DNA of 64,000 nt from Paraburkholderia sp. PGU19 (GTDB lineage Bacteria > Pseudomonadota > Gammaproteobacteria > Burkholderiales > Burkholderiaceae): the NCBI RefSeq assembly GCF_013426915.1, contig NZ_AP023179.1:3596001-3660000 (forward strand), read 5' to 3'. Made by a program: the position numbers and the translations under genes. Below are positions 35,195 to 46,929 of this stretch, piece by piece (the first letter of the stretch is position 1; each line of letters begins with the position of its first letter). A model generated the notes under the pieces. The model made no database searches and was not told the origin of the DNA. It was given only the letters and a program-made list of their open reading frames with translations.

Positions 35195-36147
35195 CACTCA
35201 CCATCAACTATCTGTTCTGGCTGCTCGGCATCGTGCTGCTGGTGATCGGCGGCATGATCGCCACCGATAAGGATCATCCGCGCCGCTTCACGGCGGGCGG
35301 CTTCTGGATCATCTACGCGCTGATCTTCCTGGTCGGCGACAAGCTGCCCGCCGAACTGGTGGGCGTGCTCGTCATCGCGATGGCGCTGATCGCGGGCTTC
35401 GGCGGCGTGACAGCGGGCAAACCCAAAGTGCTATCCGAAGCAACGCGCAAGGCGAGCGCCGCGCGTCTCGGCAACAAGCTGTTCGTCCCCGCGCTGACGA
35501 TTCCCGTCGTCACGGTGATCGTCACGTTGTCGGCGAGCCATCTGGTGTTCGGCGGCACGCCGCTGGTCGAGCAGAAGAATGTCACGCTGATCGGCTTCGG
35601 TATCGGCTGCGTGATCGCACTGGCGTTCGCCTGCGTCATGACGCGCGACACCGTCGGTCAGTCGATGAAGGAAGCGCGGCGTCTCGTCGATGCGCTGTCG
35701 TGGGCGGCCGTTTTGCCGCAGATGCTCGGCATGCTCGGCCTCGTGTTCTCCGACGCGGGCGTCGGCAAGGCTGTCGCGCACGTGACGACGGCTTACATCA
35801 GCCTCGACTACCGGCTGATCGCGGTGGCCGTCTACTGCATCGGCATGGCGCTCTTCACGATGGTGATGGGCAACGGCTTCGCGGCCTTCCCAGTGATGAC
35901 GGGCGGCGTCGGCGTGCCGATCCTCGTCAACGTGTTTCACGGCAACCCGGCGGTGATGGTCGCGATCGGCATGTTCTCCGGCTACTGCGGCACGCTGATG
36001 ACGCCGATGGCCGCGAACTTCAACATGGTGCCCGCCGCGCTGCTCGAACTCCCCGACAAGAACGCGGTGATCAAAGTGCAGGTTCCGACGGCGCTCACGC
36101 TGCTCGTCGTGAATATCTTCCTGCTCAACTTCCTGATGTTCCTGTAG
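35191..36147 (+). CDS. DUF979 membrane protein
   Basis: The 318-residue protein has about nine hydrophobic helices. LFWLLGIVLLVIGGMIATD opens it; later segments include GNGFAAFPVMTGGVGVPILV and GMFSGYCGTLMTPMAANFNM, which carry polar and glycine residues inside helices, as in ion-coupled permeases. It belongs to DUF979, partner of DUF969. The four-base overlap with DUF969 suggests coupled synthesis of one complex. Its position downstream of pxpBCA suggests uptake of 5-oxoproline or a related compound; this is inference. Confidence 0.88.
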   Translation: MTLTINYLFWLLGIVLLVIGGMIATDKDHPRRFTAGGFWIIYALIFLVGDKLPAELVGVLVIAMALIAGFGGVTAGKPKVLSEATRKASAARLGNKLFVPALTIPVVTVIVTLSASHLVFGGTPLVEQKNVTLIGFGIGCVIALAFACVMTRDTVGQSMKEARRLVDALSWAAVLPQMLGMLGLVFSDAGVGKAVAHVTTAYISLDYRLIAVAVYCIGMALFTMVMGNGFAAFPVMTGGVGVPILVNVFHGNPAVMVAIGMFSGYCGTLMTPMAANFNMVPAALLELPDKNAVIKVQVPTALTLLVVNIFLLNFLMFL

Positions 36148-36368
36148 CGCTCTTGTGCGGTTGCCGGCTGCGGGCGGTTCGCCGAATCCTATTTCCAGGA
36201 TAAGCGATCCGTCCGCGCGGCTTGTTTCAAAAGGCGCGCCGCCATTATTAGGATGCGTCTGATGGTTTGGCCGAGGCCCCGGACCTAACCTGTGAACGTT
36301 CCATCGTTCATAGTCCGGCGCATCGACAGGTCTGCGCCGGCTCTTTCGAGAGTCTGGAGAGCATCGCC

Positions 36369-37073
36369 ATGCAACCGCAATCCGCCGCTTCTACTTCCAC
36401 CGCTTCCACTTCCACCACCCCGCTTTTCTCCGTCACGCTCGCGTTCGCGCTCGAAGCGCATCGCGCTTGCCGCTTCATCGAAGCCGAGTCGCTGTACCAC
36501 GAAGCGCTCGCGGTCTGCCCGGAACAGCCGGATGCGCTGCACTACTACGGCGTGCTTCTGCATCAGCGCGGCCAGCATACGCTGGCGCTCGAATACATCG
36601 ATCTTTCGCTCGAACTCGAACCGGACAACGCAGAGTGCTGGAACGACCGCGGCTTCGTGGCCGATGCGCTCGGAGATAAAAGCGCTCGCGCTGCGCTGCT
36701 ATCGTGTGTCGCTGGCGCTCGATCCGCGCTCGCCCGATCCGCACAACAACATCGCCGTTGCGCTCGAATCCGAAGGCAAGCTCGGTGAAGCGGTGCATCA
36801 CTATCGCGAGGCGCTGAAGATCGACCCGACGCTCGCCGACGTGCATCTCAATCTCGGCTCGGCGCTCGACCGCCTGATGCGATTCGACGATGCCGACGAG
36901 CACTATCGCGCGTTGCTGTCGCTGAATGCACGCACGGTCAACGTCTGTCTGAAACGAGCGGTTCGAAAGAGCAGTCGCTCGACGCGCTGGAAGCCGCGCT
37001 GATGCTCGCGTCGCAAACGGGCCGTGGACGTGTCGCCAACGGCGCCTTCGGCGCTGTAGGCGCGAGCGTCTAA
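36369..37073 (+). pseudogene. TPR-repeat protein, frameshifted
   Basis: Tetratricopeptide repeats are spread over three frames. Frame one starts at ATG 36369 (MQPQSAASTSTASTSTT) and covers EAESLYHEALAVCPEQPDAL and HTLALEYIDLSLELEPDNAE up to GDK near 36680. Frame two continues with LALRCYRVSLALDPRSPD and AVHHYREALKIDPTLADVHL, HYRALLSL. A third frame gives SLDALEAALMLASQ and stops at 37073. The first shift is a single extra A in AAAA at 36677-36681. Intact, the protein would have about 235 residues and mediate protein contacts. The breaks may be genuine decay or read errors. Confidence 0.7.
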
Positions 37074-37109
37074 CCGTCGCTCACGTTGAGCGCACAGGCC
37101 GCGCGCTCA

Positions 37110-38264
37110 TCAAAAAGATTCGACAACAAACCCCCGCTGCCGCAACAACTGCAGCACACCTTTTTGCCCGCCCAGATGCAGCGCGCCGATCGCGACGAAC
37201 ACCGGCTTGTTCGGCGCAGCGATCAGCAGCATCCGGTTGACGAAGCGCCGGTTGCGATCGAACAGGATCTTGTTATCCACCTGCGCGGAGATGCGCTTGT
37301 CGCGTGCGAGCTTTTCCGACTTCGCAGCTTCCCACGCGCTGATCGCATCCGCGTCGCCTACGCGCCATAGCCGGTGCAAGGTTCGCACGTCGGCAACATT
37401 CTCAGCGGGCGTCTGCACGAGATCCTGCGCAAGCATTTCGCGCTGCTGCGCCAGCGTGAGCCCCGTGAACGCGCGCATCTGTTCGCCGAGCTTCTCCAGC
37501 CCGACAATCTTTCCCTTCTGCCGCAGATACACGTTCTGCAACTGCGCTTCCGTGCCGTATTCCGTCTGTAGCCCGGCGCTCAGCGAATCGTAGGTTTCGA
37601 CCAGCAAGGACGCGAGCCACGGCCGCATCTTGCGGATTTCATCGAGCGCGGCAGGATTGGCACGCAGACGCATCGCGAGCTTGTGCCACAACGGTTCGGG
37701 CAACAGCTTCGGCAGACATTCATACGAGCAGATGCCGTACTTCGACACATCGTCCTGCGAGACGAGCAGATCGTCGGGCGACAGTTCGAGCGCCAGAGTG
37801 GGCGATGCGGCTAACGCACCGAGAATCGGCGCGCGGAATGGCTGGTTCGGAGGATAGTCGTTGGGATCGCCGACATGCAGCGTGCCCAGAAGATAAATCG
37901 TGGTCCTGCCGCGCGTTGCGACATAGAAAGGCATGCGCGCCGGTTGCGCGCGCACGGGGCCGCTCGCCGTGGTGCCGCTCGCATACGAAGGCGGCGGGTT
38001 GAAGCCGGGCAGCGTCGCGCGCGGTTGCGACGGGGTGTGCGGAACGGGAACGGCCGGACGGCCGACCTGATTGGCCTGCGCGGCCTGCACAGGCGTATTC
38101 GCCGAAGCCCCTGCGGCATGCGCGGAGGCGATCACAGCGAACGGATGAAACGGCAGCAACGGACATTGCGCCGCCACGACGAGCAGCGCGCCCATCAGGA
38201 CGCGCGCAACCCGCCGATGTGAAGACGCAGCGCGCGCGCCGCCCGCATGTTTCATAGGCTTCAC
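37110..38264 (-). CDS. TraB/GumN family protein
   Basis: The 384-residue protein has a hydrophobic N-terminal segment (ARVLMGALLVVAAQCPLL) likely to be a signal peptide or anchor, then a Pro-rich linker. The TraB/GumN domain carries the two diagnostic motifs YLLGTLHVGDP (about residue 129) and VFVAIGALHLGGQKG near the C-terminus. This fold resembles the Tiki/EreA metalloprotease superfamily, so a secreted or periplasmic hydrolase is possible. Substrate is unknown. It follows dppF on the same strand with a 49-bp gap containing a small hairpin. Confidence 0.85.
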   Translation of the reverse strand: MKPMKHAGGARAASSHRRVARVLMGALLVVAAQCPLLPFHPFAVIASAHAAGASANTPVQAAQANQVGRPAVPVPHTPSQPRATLPGFNPPPSYASGTTASGPVRAQPARMPFYVATRGRTTIYLLGTLHVGDPNDYPPNQPFRAPILGALAASPTLALELSPDDLLVSQDDVSKYGICSYECLPKLLPEPLWHKLAMRLRANPAALDEIRKMRPWLASLLVETYDSLSAGLQTEYGTEAQLQNVYLRQKGKIVGLEKLGEQMRAFTGLTLAQQREMLAQDLVQTPAENVADVRTLHRLWRVGDADAISAWEAAKSEKLARDKRISAQVDNKILFDRNRRFVNRMLLIAAPNKPVFVAIGALHLGGQKGVLQLLRQRGFVVESF

Positions 38265-38313
38265 ATGCTAACGACGCGCATGACGGCGCGCAACAACACG
38301 CGCCGCCACCCCA

Positions 38314-39347
<1,034 letters not shown>

Positions 39348-39351
<4 letters not shown>

Positions 39352-40352
39352 CGTGCGCCTCCCGGGTGAATGGCATCGCGGACGAGGTTCAGCGGCTTGA
39401 TGCAGCGAACCTGCGCGGCGGGGTCGTGATCGGCCAGCGGCGAAAGCGCGGGCCGCGCCTTGTTGCAATCGTCGACGACGTACTTGCAGCGCGGCGCGAA
39501 CAGACACCCTTTAGGACGGTCGTCGCGTCCCGGCACCATGCCCGGCAGCGCAGCCAGCCGCACGGCGCCGACGTTGTGCTCGGGAATCGCCGCCAGCAGC
39601 GCTTCCGTGTACGGATGATGCGGCGCCTTGAAGATATCGGGCACGCGGTTCGTTTCGATCACTTCGCCCGCGTACATCACGGCCACGCGCTGCGCGACTT
39701 CCGACACCACGGCCAGATCGTGCGAAATCAGCACGAGCGCCATGCCGCGATCTTTCTGCAACTGCACCAGCAGTTGCATGATCTGCGCCTGAATGGTCAC
39801 GTCGAGCGCGGTGGTCGGTTCGTCGGCGATCAGCAGCTTCGGGTTGCACGCGACAGCCATTGCAATCATCACGCGCTGATTCATGCCGCCCGACATCTGA
39901 TGCGGGAACGTGTTGATGCGGTTCTTCGCGTCGGGAATGCCGACCTGATCGAGCAGTTCGAGCGCGCGTTTGTTGAGCGCGTCGCCCTTCAGGCCTTCGT
40001 GCAGCTTCAGCACTTCCTTGATCTGATAGCCGACGGTGTAGCTCGGGTTCAGGCTCGTCAGCGCGTCCTGAAACACCATCGCCACGTCTTTGCCGATGAT
40101 CTTGCGGCGTTGATTGGGCGTCGCGTTCAGCAGATCCTTGCCGTCGAAGGTGACTTCGTCGGCGGTGACCTTGCCGGGCGCGTCGATCAGGCCCATCAGC
40201 GCCATCATCGTCACGCTCTTGCCCGAGCCCGATTCGCCGACCACGCCGACCACTTCGCCCGGCGCCACGTTCAGATTGATTCGATCGACAGCGGGCAGGC
40301 CGCTGAAGTTCACCGCAAGATTGCGGATGGTCAATAGGTTACCGTTGCTCAT
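39348..40352 (-). CDS. dppD: Dipeptide ABC transporter ATP-binding protein
   Basis: The 334-residue ATPase has Walker [11 protein letters not shown], signature [14 protein letters not shown] and Walker B with [12 protein letters not shown]. The C-terminal oligo/dipeptide region holds [15 protein letters not shown]. It pairs with DppF to hydrolyse ATP at the inner membrane face for di- and oligopeptide uptake. The start lies one base after the dppC stop, so it belongs to the same transcript. Confidence 0.93.
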
Positions 40353-40353
40353 G

Positions 40354-41271
40354 TCAGGCCAGCCTTTTGAGTTTCGGGTCGAGTGCGTCGCGCAGCCCGT
40401 CGCCGAGCAGGTTGATCGCGAGCACCGAGATCAGGATGGCGAGACCGGGCATGGTGACGATCCACCATGCGCTGTCGATGTAGTCGCGTGCCGACGCGAG
40501 CATCGCGCCCCACTCCGCCGACGGCGGCTGCACGCCGAGGCCGAGGAAGCCGAGCGCGGCGGCATCGAGAATCGCCGACGAAAAGCCCAGCGTGGCCTGG
40601 ACGATCAGCGGCGCGGTGCAGTTCGGCAGCACCTGCGAGAACATCAGGCGAGCCGTGCCCGCACCCGCGACGCGCGAGGCCATCACATACTCCTTGTGCA
40701 ACTCGCCGAGCGCCGATGCGCGCGTCAGACGCACGTAACCCGGCAGAGCGACGATCGCGATGGCGAGCATCGTGTTCACCAGGCCGGGACCGATAATGGC
40801 CACCACGGCCACTGCGAGCAGCAGCGACGGCAGCGCGAGCAGCACGTCCATGATGCGCATGATGGGCGTGTCGGCCCATTTCTCGAAGAACGCGGCGAGC
40901 AGACCGAGCACGATGCCGGGAATCAGCGCGAGCACCACGGAAACAAAGCCGATCCAGAACGACAGCCGCGCGCCGTACATCAGGCGCGAAAGAATGTCGC
41001 GGCCTGCTTCGTCGGTGCCGAGAATGAATTTCCAGTTGCCACCGTCGAGCCATGCAGGCGGAATCTTCACGGAATCGCGGTATTGCTCGATCGGGCTGTG
41101 CGGGGCGATCAGCGGCGCGAAGATCGCGACGATGATCAGCACCAGCACGATGATGCCCGCGCCGACTGCGCCGCGGTTGCGCGAGAAGTTGGACCAGAAC
41201 TCGCGGGCGGCCAGTGCACGGCCGCTCGGAGGGGTGACTGCCTGGGGGACTGTATTTTGAATGTCTGCCAC
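40354..41271 (-). CDS. dppC: Dipeptide ABC transporter permease
   Basis: The 305-residue inner-membrane permease has the N-terminal OppC_N segment ([20 protein letters not shown]), a periplasmic loop containing [19 protein letters not shown], and four to five further helices. The cytoplasmic coupling loop with [20 protein letters not shown] resembles the EAA motif that contacts the ATPases. It forms the channel with DppB. It starts four bases before dppB ends on the same strand. Confidence 0.93.
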   Translation of the reverse strand: MADIQNTVPQAVTPPSGRALAAREFWSNFSRNRGAVGAGIIVLVLIIVAIFAPLIAPHSPIEQYRDSVKIPPAWLDGGNWKFILGTDEAGRDILSRLMYGARLSFWIGFVSVVLALIPGIVLGLLAAFFEKWADTPIMRIMDVLLALPSLLLAVAVVAIIGPGLVNTMLAIAIVALPGYVRLTRASALGELHKEYVMASRVAGAGTARLMFSQVLPNCTAPLIVQATLGFSSAILDAAALGFLGLGVQPPSAEWGAMLASARDYIDSAWWIVTMPGLAILISVLAINLLGDGLRDALDPKLKRLA

Positions 41272-41275
41272 GGTA

Positions 41276-42289
41276 TTACCTCGTATGGCGGATGCGTGGG
41301 TTGAGCACGCCGTACAACAGGTCGACGACGAGGTTCACTACGATCACGAGCGTCGCGATCATCAGGATACCGCCCTGCACGACGGGATAGTCGCGCCGGC
41401 CGATCGCGTCGATCAGCCATTTGCCGATGCCCGGCCACGAGAACAATGTCTCCGTCAGCACCGCGCCCGCGAGCAGCGTGCCAACCTGCAAACCGATCAC
41501 CGTCACGACGGGAATCAGCGCGTTACGTAGCGCATGCACGACGATCACGCGTCCCGGCGACAAGCCCTTCGCGCGCGCGGTGCGGATGTAGTCTTCGCGC
41601 AGCACTTCGAGCATCGACGAACGCGTCATCCGCGCGACCACGGCGAGCGGGATCGTGCCGAGCACGATCGACGGCAGGATCAGATGCGACAGCGCCGAGC
41701 GGAACGAGCCTTCGTCCGTGCCGGGCAGCAGCGAGTCGATCAGCAGGAAGCCGGTCACGTGCGGAATGTCGTACTCGACCGCGATGCGGCCCGACACGGG
41801 CGTCCAGCCGAGCTTCGCCGAGAAGAACATGATGAGGATCAAGCCCCACCAGAAAATCGGCATCGAATAGCCGGTGAGCGCCGTGCCCATCACGCCGTGA
41901 TCGACTGCCGTGCCGCGCCGCAGCGCAGCGAACACGCCTGCCGGCAGGCCGACGATCAACGCAAACATCATCGCGCAGATCGACAGTTCGACGGTGGCGG
42001 GGAAACGGGCCAGGAATTCGTCCATCACGCTGGTATTGGTGATGATCGACGTGCCGAGGTTCCCCTGCAGCGCGTGGCCGACGTAATGGAGGTACTGGAT
42101 GGGCAGAGGTTCGTCGAGCCCGAGGCGATGCATCGCAGCCGCGTGCATGGCCGGGTCGACGCCGCGCTCGCCCATCATGACTTCGATGGGGTCGCCCGGA
42201 ATCAGGTGAATGAGCGCAAACGCGAGGATCGTGATACCGATGAAAGTCGGTATGACCATCCCGATGCGGCGCAAAACGAATCGGAACAT
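41276..42289 (-). CDS. dppB: Dipeptide ABC transporter permease
   Basis: The 337-residue permease begins MFRFVLRRIGMVIPTFIGIT, the classic DppB N-terminus, followed by FALIHLIPGDPIEVMMGERG. It has six predicted helices and the EAA-like loop RTARAKGLSPGRVIVVHALRN. It forms the transmembrane pore with DppC. A hairpin followed by a T-run lies in the 154-bp gap after dppA, so expression is probably lower than that of the binding protein. Confidence 0.94.
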   Translation of the reverse strand: MFRFVLRRIGMVIPTFIGITILAFALIHLIPGDPIEVMMGERGVDPAMHAAAMHRLGLDEPLPIQYLHYVGHALQGNLGTSIITNTSVMDEFLARFPATVELSICAMMFALIVGLPAGVFAALRRGTAVDHGVMGTALTGYSMPIFWWGLILIMFFSAKLGWTPVSGRIAVEYDIPHVTGFLLIDSLLPGTDEGSFRSALSHLILPSIVLGTIPLAVVARMTRSSMLEVLREDYIRTARAKGLSPGRVIVVHALRNALIPVVTVIGLQVGTLLAGAVLTETLFSWPGIGKWLIDAIGRRDYPVVQGGILMIATLVIVVNLVVDLLYGVLNPRIRHTR

Positions 42290-42314
42290 GGTTCGTCCCT
42301 ATGGTCTTGGTGAG

Positions 42315-42358
42315 AAAAAACGCAACCGGCGACGAGGGCTCGTGACCCCGGTCGCCGG
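42315..42358 (-). terminator. Attenuating terminator between dppA and dppB
   Basis: CCGGCGAC (42326-42333) pairs with GTCGCCGG (42351-42358). On the minus strand six T residues (42315-42320) follow after five bases. It should reduce transcription of the permease and ATPase genes relative to the binding protein. Confidence 0.6.
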
Positions 42359-42443
42359 ACCATTTCGACCAGTCTTCTAACCGAACGAAAAGCGTACTGC
42401 GTATGGGATGCAGCAGGCAACGAAGCCCACCGCATCACGTGAT

Positions 42444-44075
42444 TTACTTCATGCTCACGCCGTCGAAGCGCGCGTAGCCGAGCGGCTCGATGCGCATATC
42501 GACAACCTTCTTGCTGACCGGCTGATACACCGTCGAGTGGGCGATCGGCGAGAACGGCAGTTGCTGCGCGAAGATCTGCTGCGCCTGCACATACGCCTTC
42601 GTGCGGTCAGCCTGAGCCGTCGTTTCACGGCCCTTCTGCACGAGTTCGTCGAACGGCTTGTAGCACCACTTCGAGAAGTTGTTGCCGTTCACCGCGTCGC
42701 AGCCGAGCAGCGTACCGAGCCAGTTGTCCGGGTCGCCATTGTCGCCCGTCCAGCCGATCAGCATCGTGTCGTCTTCGCCCGCGTGCGCGCGCTTGATGTA
42801 CTCACCCCATTCGTACGTGACGATCTTCGCCTTGACGCCGATCTTGGCCCAGTCGGCCTGGATCATTTCCGCCATCAGCTTGCCGTTCGGGTTGTACGCG
42901 CGCTGCACGGGCATGGCCCACAGCGTGATGTCGAAACCGTTCGGGAAGCCAGCTTTGGCGAGCAGCGCCTTGGCCTTTTCCGTATCGTACGTCGGCATCT
43001 TCAGGTTCTTGTCGTACGACCATTGCGTCGGCGGCATCGGGTTCGTCGCGGCCTGGCCAGCGCCTTGATACACGGAATCGATGATCGCCTTCTTGTTGAT
43101 CGCCATGTCGAGCGCCTGACGCACTTCGAGCTTGTCGACCGGCTTGTGCGTCACGTTGTACGCCAGATAGCCCAGGTTGAAACCCGGCTGCGACGGCATG
43201 TCAATGCTCGAATCGGCCTTCAGCGGCGCGATGTCGGCGGGACGCGGATAGCTCATCACCTGGCATTCGCCGGCCTTGAGCTTCTGCACGCGCACGCCAG
43301 CATCCGGCGTGATCGAGAAGATCAGCTTCGAGATCTTGACGGTGTTGGGCTTCCAGTAATCCGGATTGCCGTCGAAACGGATCGTCGCGTCTTTCGTGTA
43401 GCTGCGGAAGATGAACGGGCCCGTGCCGACCGGCTTCTGGTTGATGTCGGCGGCCTTGCCGTCCTTCATCAGCGAATCCGCATATTCAGCCGAAAGGACC
43501 GACGCGTATTCCATTGCCAGGTTCTGGATGAACGGCGCGTTGACTTCCTTCAGCGTGAACTTGACCGTGTACGGGTCGACCTTTTCGACCTTCTCGATCA
43601 GCTTGTCGAGGCCCATGTCGGTGAAGTACGGGAACTGCACCGGGTAAGCCTTGCGGAACGGCTGGTTCGTGTCCAGCATGCGCTGGAACGTGAACACGAC
43701 GTCATCCGCGTTGAATTCGCGGGTCGGCTTGAACCATGACGTGGTGTGGAACTTGACGCCGTGGCGCAGATGGAACGTGTACGTCTTGCCGTCCGGCGAG
43801 ACATCCCACTTTTCTGCTAGGCCCGGCTCGACCTTCGTGCCGCCGCGTTCGAACTCGACGAGGCGGTTATAGACGGTAAACGTATTGGCCGTGAAATCCA
43901 CGCCCGTGGTGTATTGCGCCGGATCAAAACCTGCCGGGCTGCCTTCCGAGCAGTAGACGAGGGTTTTGTTCGGGATATCGGCGGCGTTCGCCAGTTGGGT
44001 CCCCGCCATCGATGCCGCTGCCGTCGCGGCCAGCATCGTGAGCCGTGCCGCGCGCAACAGTTTGTTTTGCTTCAT
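42444..44075 (-). CDS. dppA: Periplasmic dipeptide-binding protein, second of two paralogues
   Basis: The 543-residue SBP_bac_5 protein has a signal peptide (MKQNKLLRAARLTMLAATAA, cleaved near residue 32), then LVYCSEGSPAGFDPAQYTTG and the GTGPFIFRSYTKDATIRF segment characteristic of DppA. It captures peptides in the periplasm for DppBC. It is closely similar to the adjacent upstream gene; the two share long identical blocks, for example YQGAGQAATNPMPPTQW. The gap between them is 185 bp with a GC-rich hairpin. Confidence 0.94.
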   Translation of the reverse strand: MKQNKLLRAARLTMLAATAAASMAGTQLANAADIPNKTLVYCSEGSPAGFDPAQYTTGVDFTANTFTVYNRLVEFERGGTKVEPGLAEKWDVSPDGKTYTFHLRHGVKFHTTSWFKPTREFNADDVVFTFQRMLDTNQPFRKAYPVQFPYFTDMGLDKLIEKVEKVDPYTVKFTLKEVNAPFIQNLAMEYASVLSAEYADSLMKDGKAADINQKPVGTGPFIFRSYTKDATIRFDGNPDYWKPNTVKISKLIFSITPDAGVRVQKLKAGECQVMSYPRPADIAPLKADSSIDMPSQPGFNLGYLAYNVTHKPVDKLEVRQALDMAINKKAIIDSVYQGAGQAATNPMPPTQWSYDKNLKMPTYDTEKAKALLAKAGFPNGFDITLWAMPVQRAYNPNGKLMAEMIQADWAKIGVKAKIVTYEWGEYIKRAHAGEDDTMLIGWTGDNGDPDNWLGTLLGCDAVNGNNFSKWCYKPFDELVQKGRETTAQADRTKAYVQAQQIFAQQLPFSPIAHSTVYQPVSKKVVDMRIEPLGYARFDGVSMK

Positions 44076-44192
44076 GTTTCCTCCAGGATCATCGCCGGCT
44101 AAAACCAGCGTAGCGCGATATTACTGAGCTTTGCCAGGGGCCGCAATTGGAGGAAATTAACTTTGTTGACGATCGGAAACAGCTTACATCCG

Positions 44193-44217
44193 GGTTGCCG
44201 CGCCTGGCGCGGCAACC
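44193..44217. repeat. GC-rich hairpin between the two dppA paralogues
   Basis: GGTTGCCGCG (44193-44202) pairs with CGCGGCAACC (44208-44217) around CCTGG. There is no T-run. It may protect the upstream mRNA end or partly stop transcription. Confidence 0.5.
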
Positions 44218-44260
44218 GTCCCGGATTAGAGCGAAATTGGGGAGAGAAGCAGTAAATTAC

Positions 44261-45904
<1,644 letters not shown>

Positions 45905-46139
45905 GGCGTTCTCCGCAAGGCAGTTGGGGTCGAGTGCCTTTGGATCATAGTCAGCCAATAATCAGATTCAATATGGGTTTTCACTCCGCTTCGCTTCGTG
46001 GCAGGTTTGGTTTGCCTGCCTTTGTTCTGGCATCCGGAGGATGGTGTTTGCTGCGCAAGCCGTTTTGGGTTGGTTGACTTTTCGCTGGCATCCGCGTTTC
46101 GTTAGCGTGCTTCAAGCGTCGCCCCTGTGCGGGGCGGCA

Positions 46140-46173
46140 CCTACTTTTCTTTGCCGCCGCAAAGAAAAGTAGG
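46140..46173. repeat. 15-bp-stem hairpin in left arm of copy B
   Basis: Same stem and loop as 30222-30255. Confidence 0.85.
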
Positions 46174-46651
46174 CAAAAGAAAGCGGCTAACACCGCCAAC
46201 TCTTGTATTTGCCTGAGGGCCCCCAACCGGTCCTACACTTCACACGGCAACGTCCTCGTTCGCGTTCGTTGCCAACGCTTCGAATGAACGCCTCACCCAC
46301 TTCAAATACCTGCGTACAAGCTAGCGGCAGCGAACGGTTTCTGCCGCCCAGGTGGCAAACTGTGTGTAGGTTGTCGCGTCGTATAGCTTGGCGCTCTAAC
46401 ACGGTGGAACGCGTGCGCTATCGGTCCGAAGTGAGGCATGCGGAGCACTTGGGCCTACACACAGTTTGCCACCTGGGCGGCGGCGGAATATTCGGTGCGG
46501 CATGCCGCAACGCGGGTGCGTGAAGCGGGTGAGGCGCTCATTCAGAGCGTTGGCAACGGACGTGGGTCAGGTGATTGCCGTGTGAAGTGAGGGACCGGTT
46601 GGGGGCCCTCAGGCAAACACAAGAACTGGCGGTGTTAGCCGCTTTCTTTTG

Positions 46652-46685
46652 CCTACTTTTCTTTGCGGCGGCAAAGAAAAGTAGG
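46652..46685. repeat. 15-bp-stem hairpin in right arm of copy B
   Basis: Same stem as 30735-30768, with loop GGCG. Confidence 0.85.
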
Positions 46686-46854
46686 TGCCGCCCCGCACAG
46701 GGGCGACGCGTGAAGCTAGATAGCAACTCGCGGATGCTAGCGCAAAGTCAAACAACCCAAAATGGCTTGCACAGCAAACACCGCCCCCCCGGATGCCAGC
46801 GAAAAGTCAAACAACCCAAAACGGCTTGCGCAGCAAACACCGCCGCAGACGAAC

Positions 46855-46889
46855 AAAAAAAAATCGGTGCACGCTCACACGCACACCGA
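46855..46889 (-). terminator. Intrinsic terminator of the ahcY-metF transcript
   Basis: On the minus strand TCGGTG and CACCGA (46884-46889 and 46864-46869) pair around a GT-rich loop and are followed by nine T residues (46855-46863). It lies 40 bp after the metF stop. Confidence 0.75.
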
Positions 46890-46929
46890 CTTTGCAAAAA
46901 ACAGAAAAACAGAAAAACCAAAAAACCGG

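Larger units (their letters stand above)
46005..46855. repeat. Large palindromic repeat element, copy B
   Basis: This copy matches copy A (30092-30900) in order and orientation. Mirror landmarks are the 15-bp-stem hairpins at 46140-46173 and 46652-46685 and a perfect 28-bp inverted pair at 46343-46370 and 46454-46481. The 83-bp centre begins TTGTCGCGTCGTATAG and contains GGAACGCGTGCGCTATCGGT, both also present in copy A. At the right end a 59-bp unit beginning CGGATGC is duplicated (46731 and 46790). It fills the space between the dpp operon start and the metF terminator. Many differences from copy A occur in mirrored positions, suggesting pairing is conserved. Confidence 0.85.
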
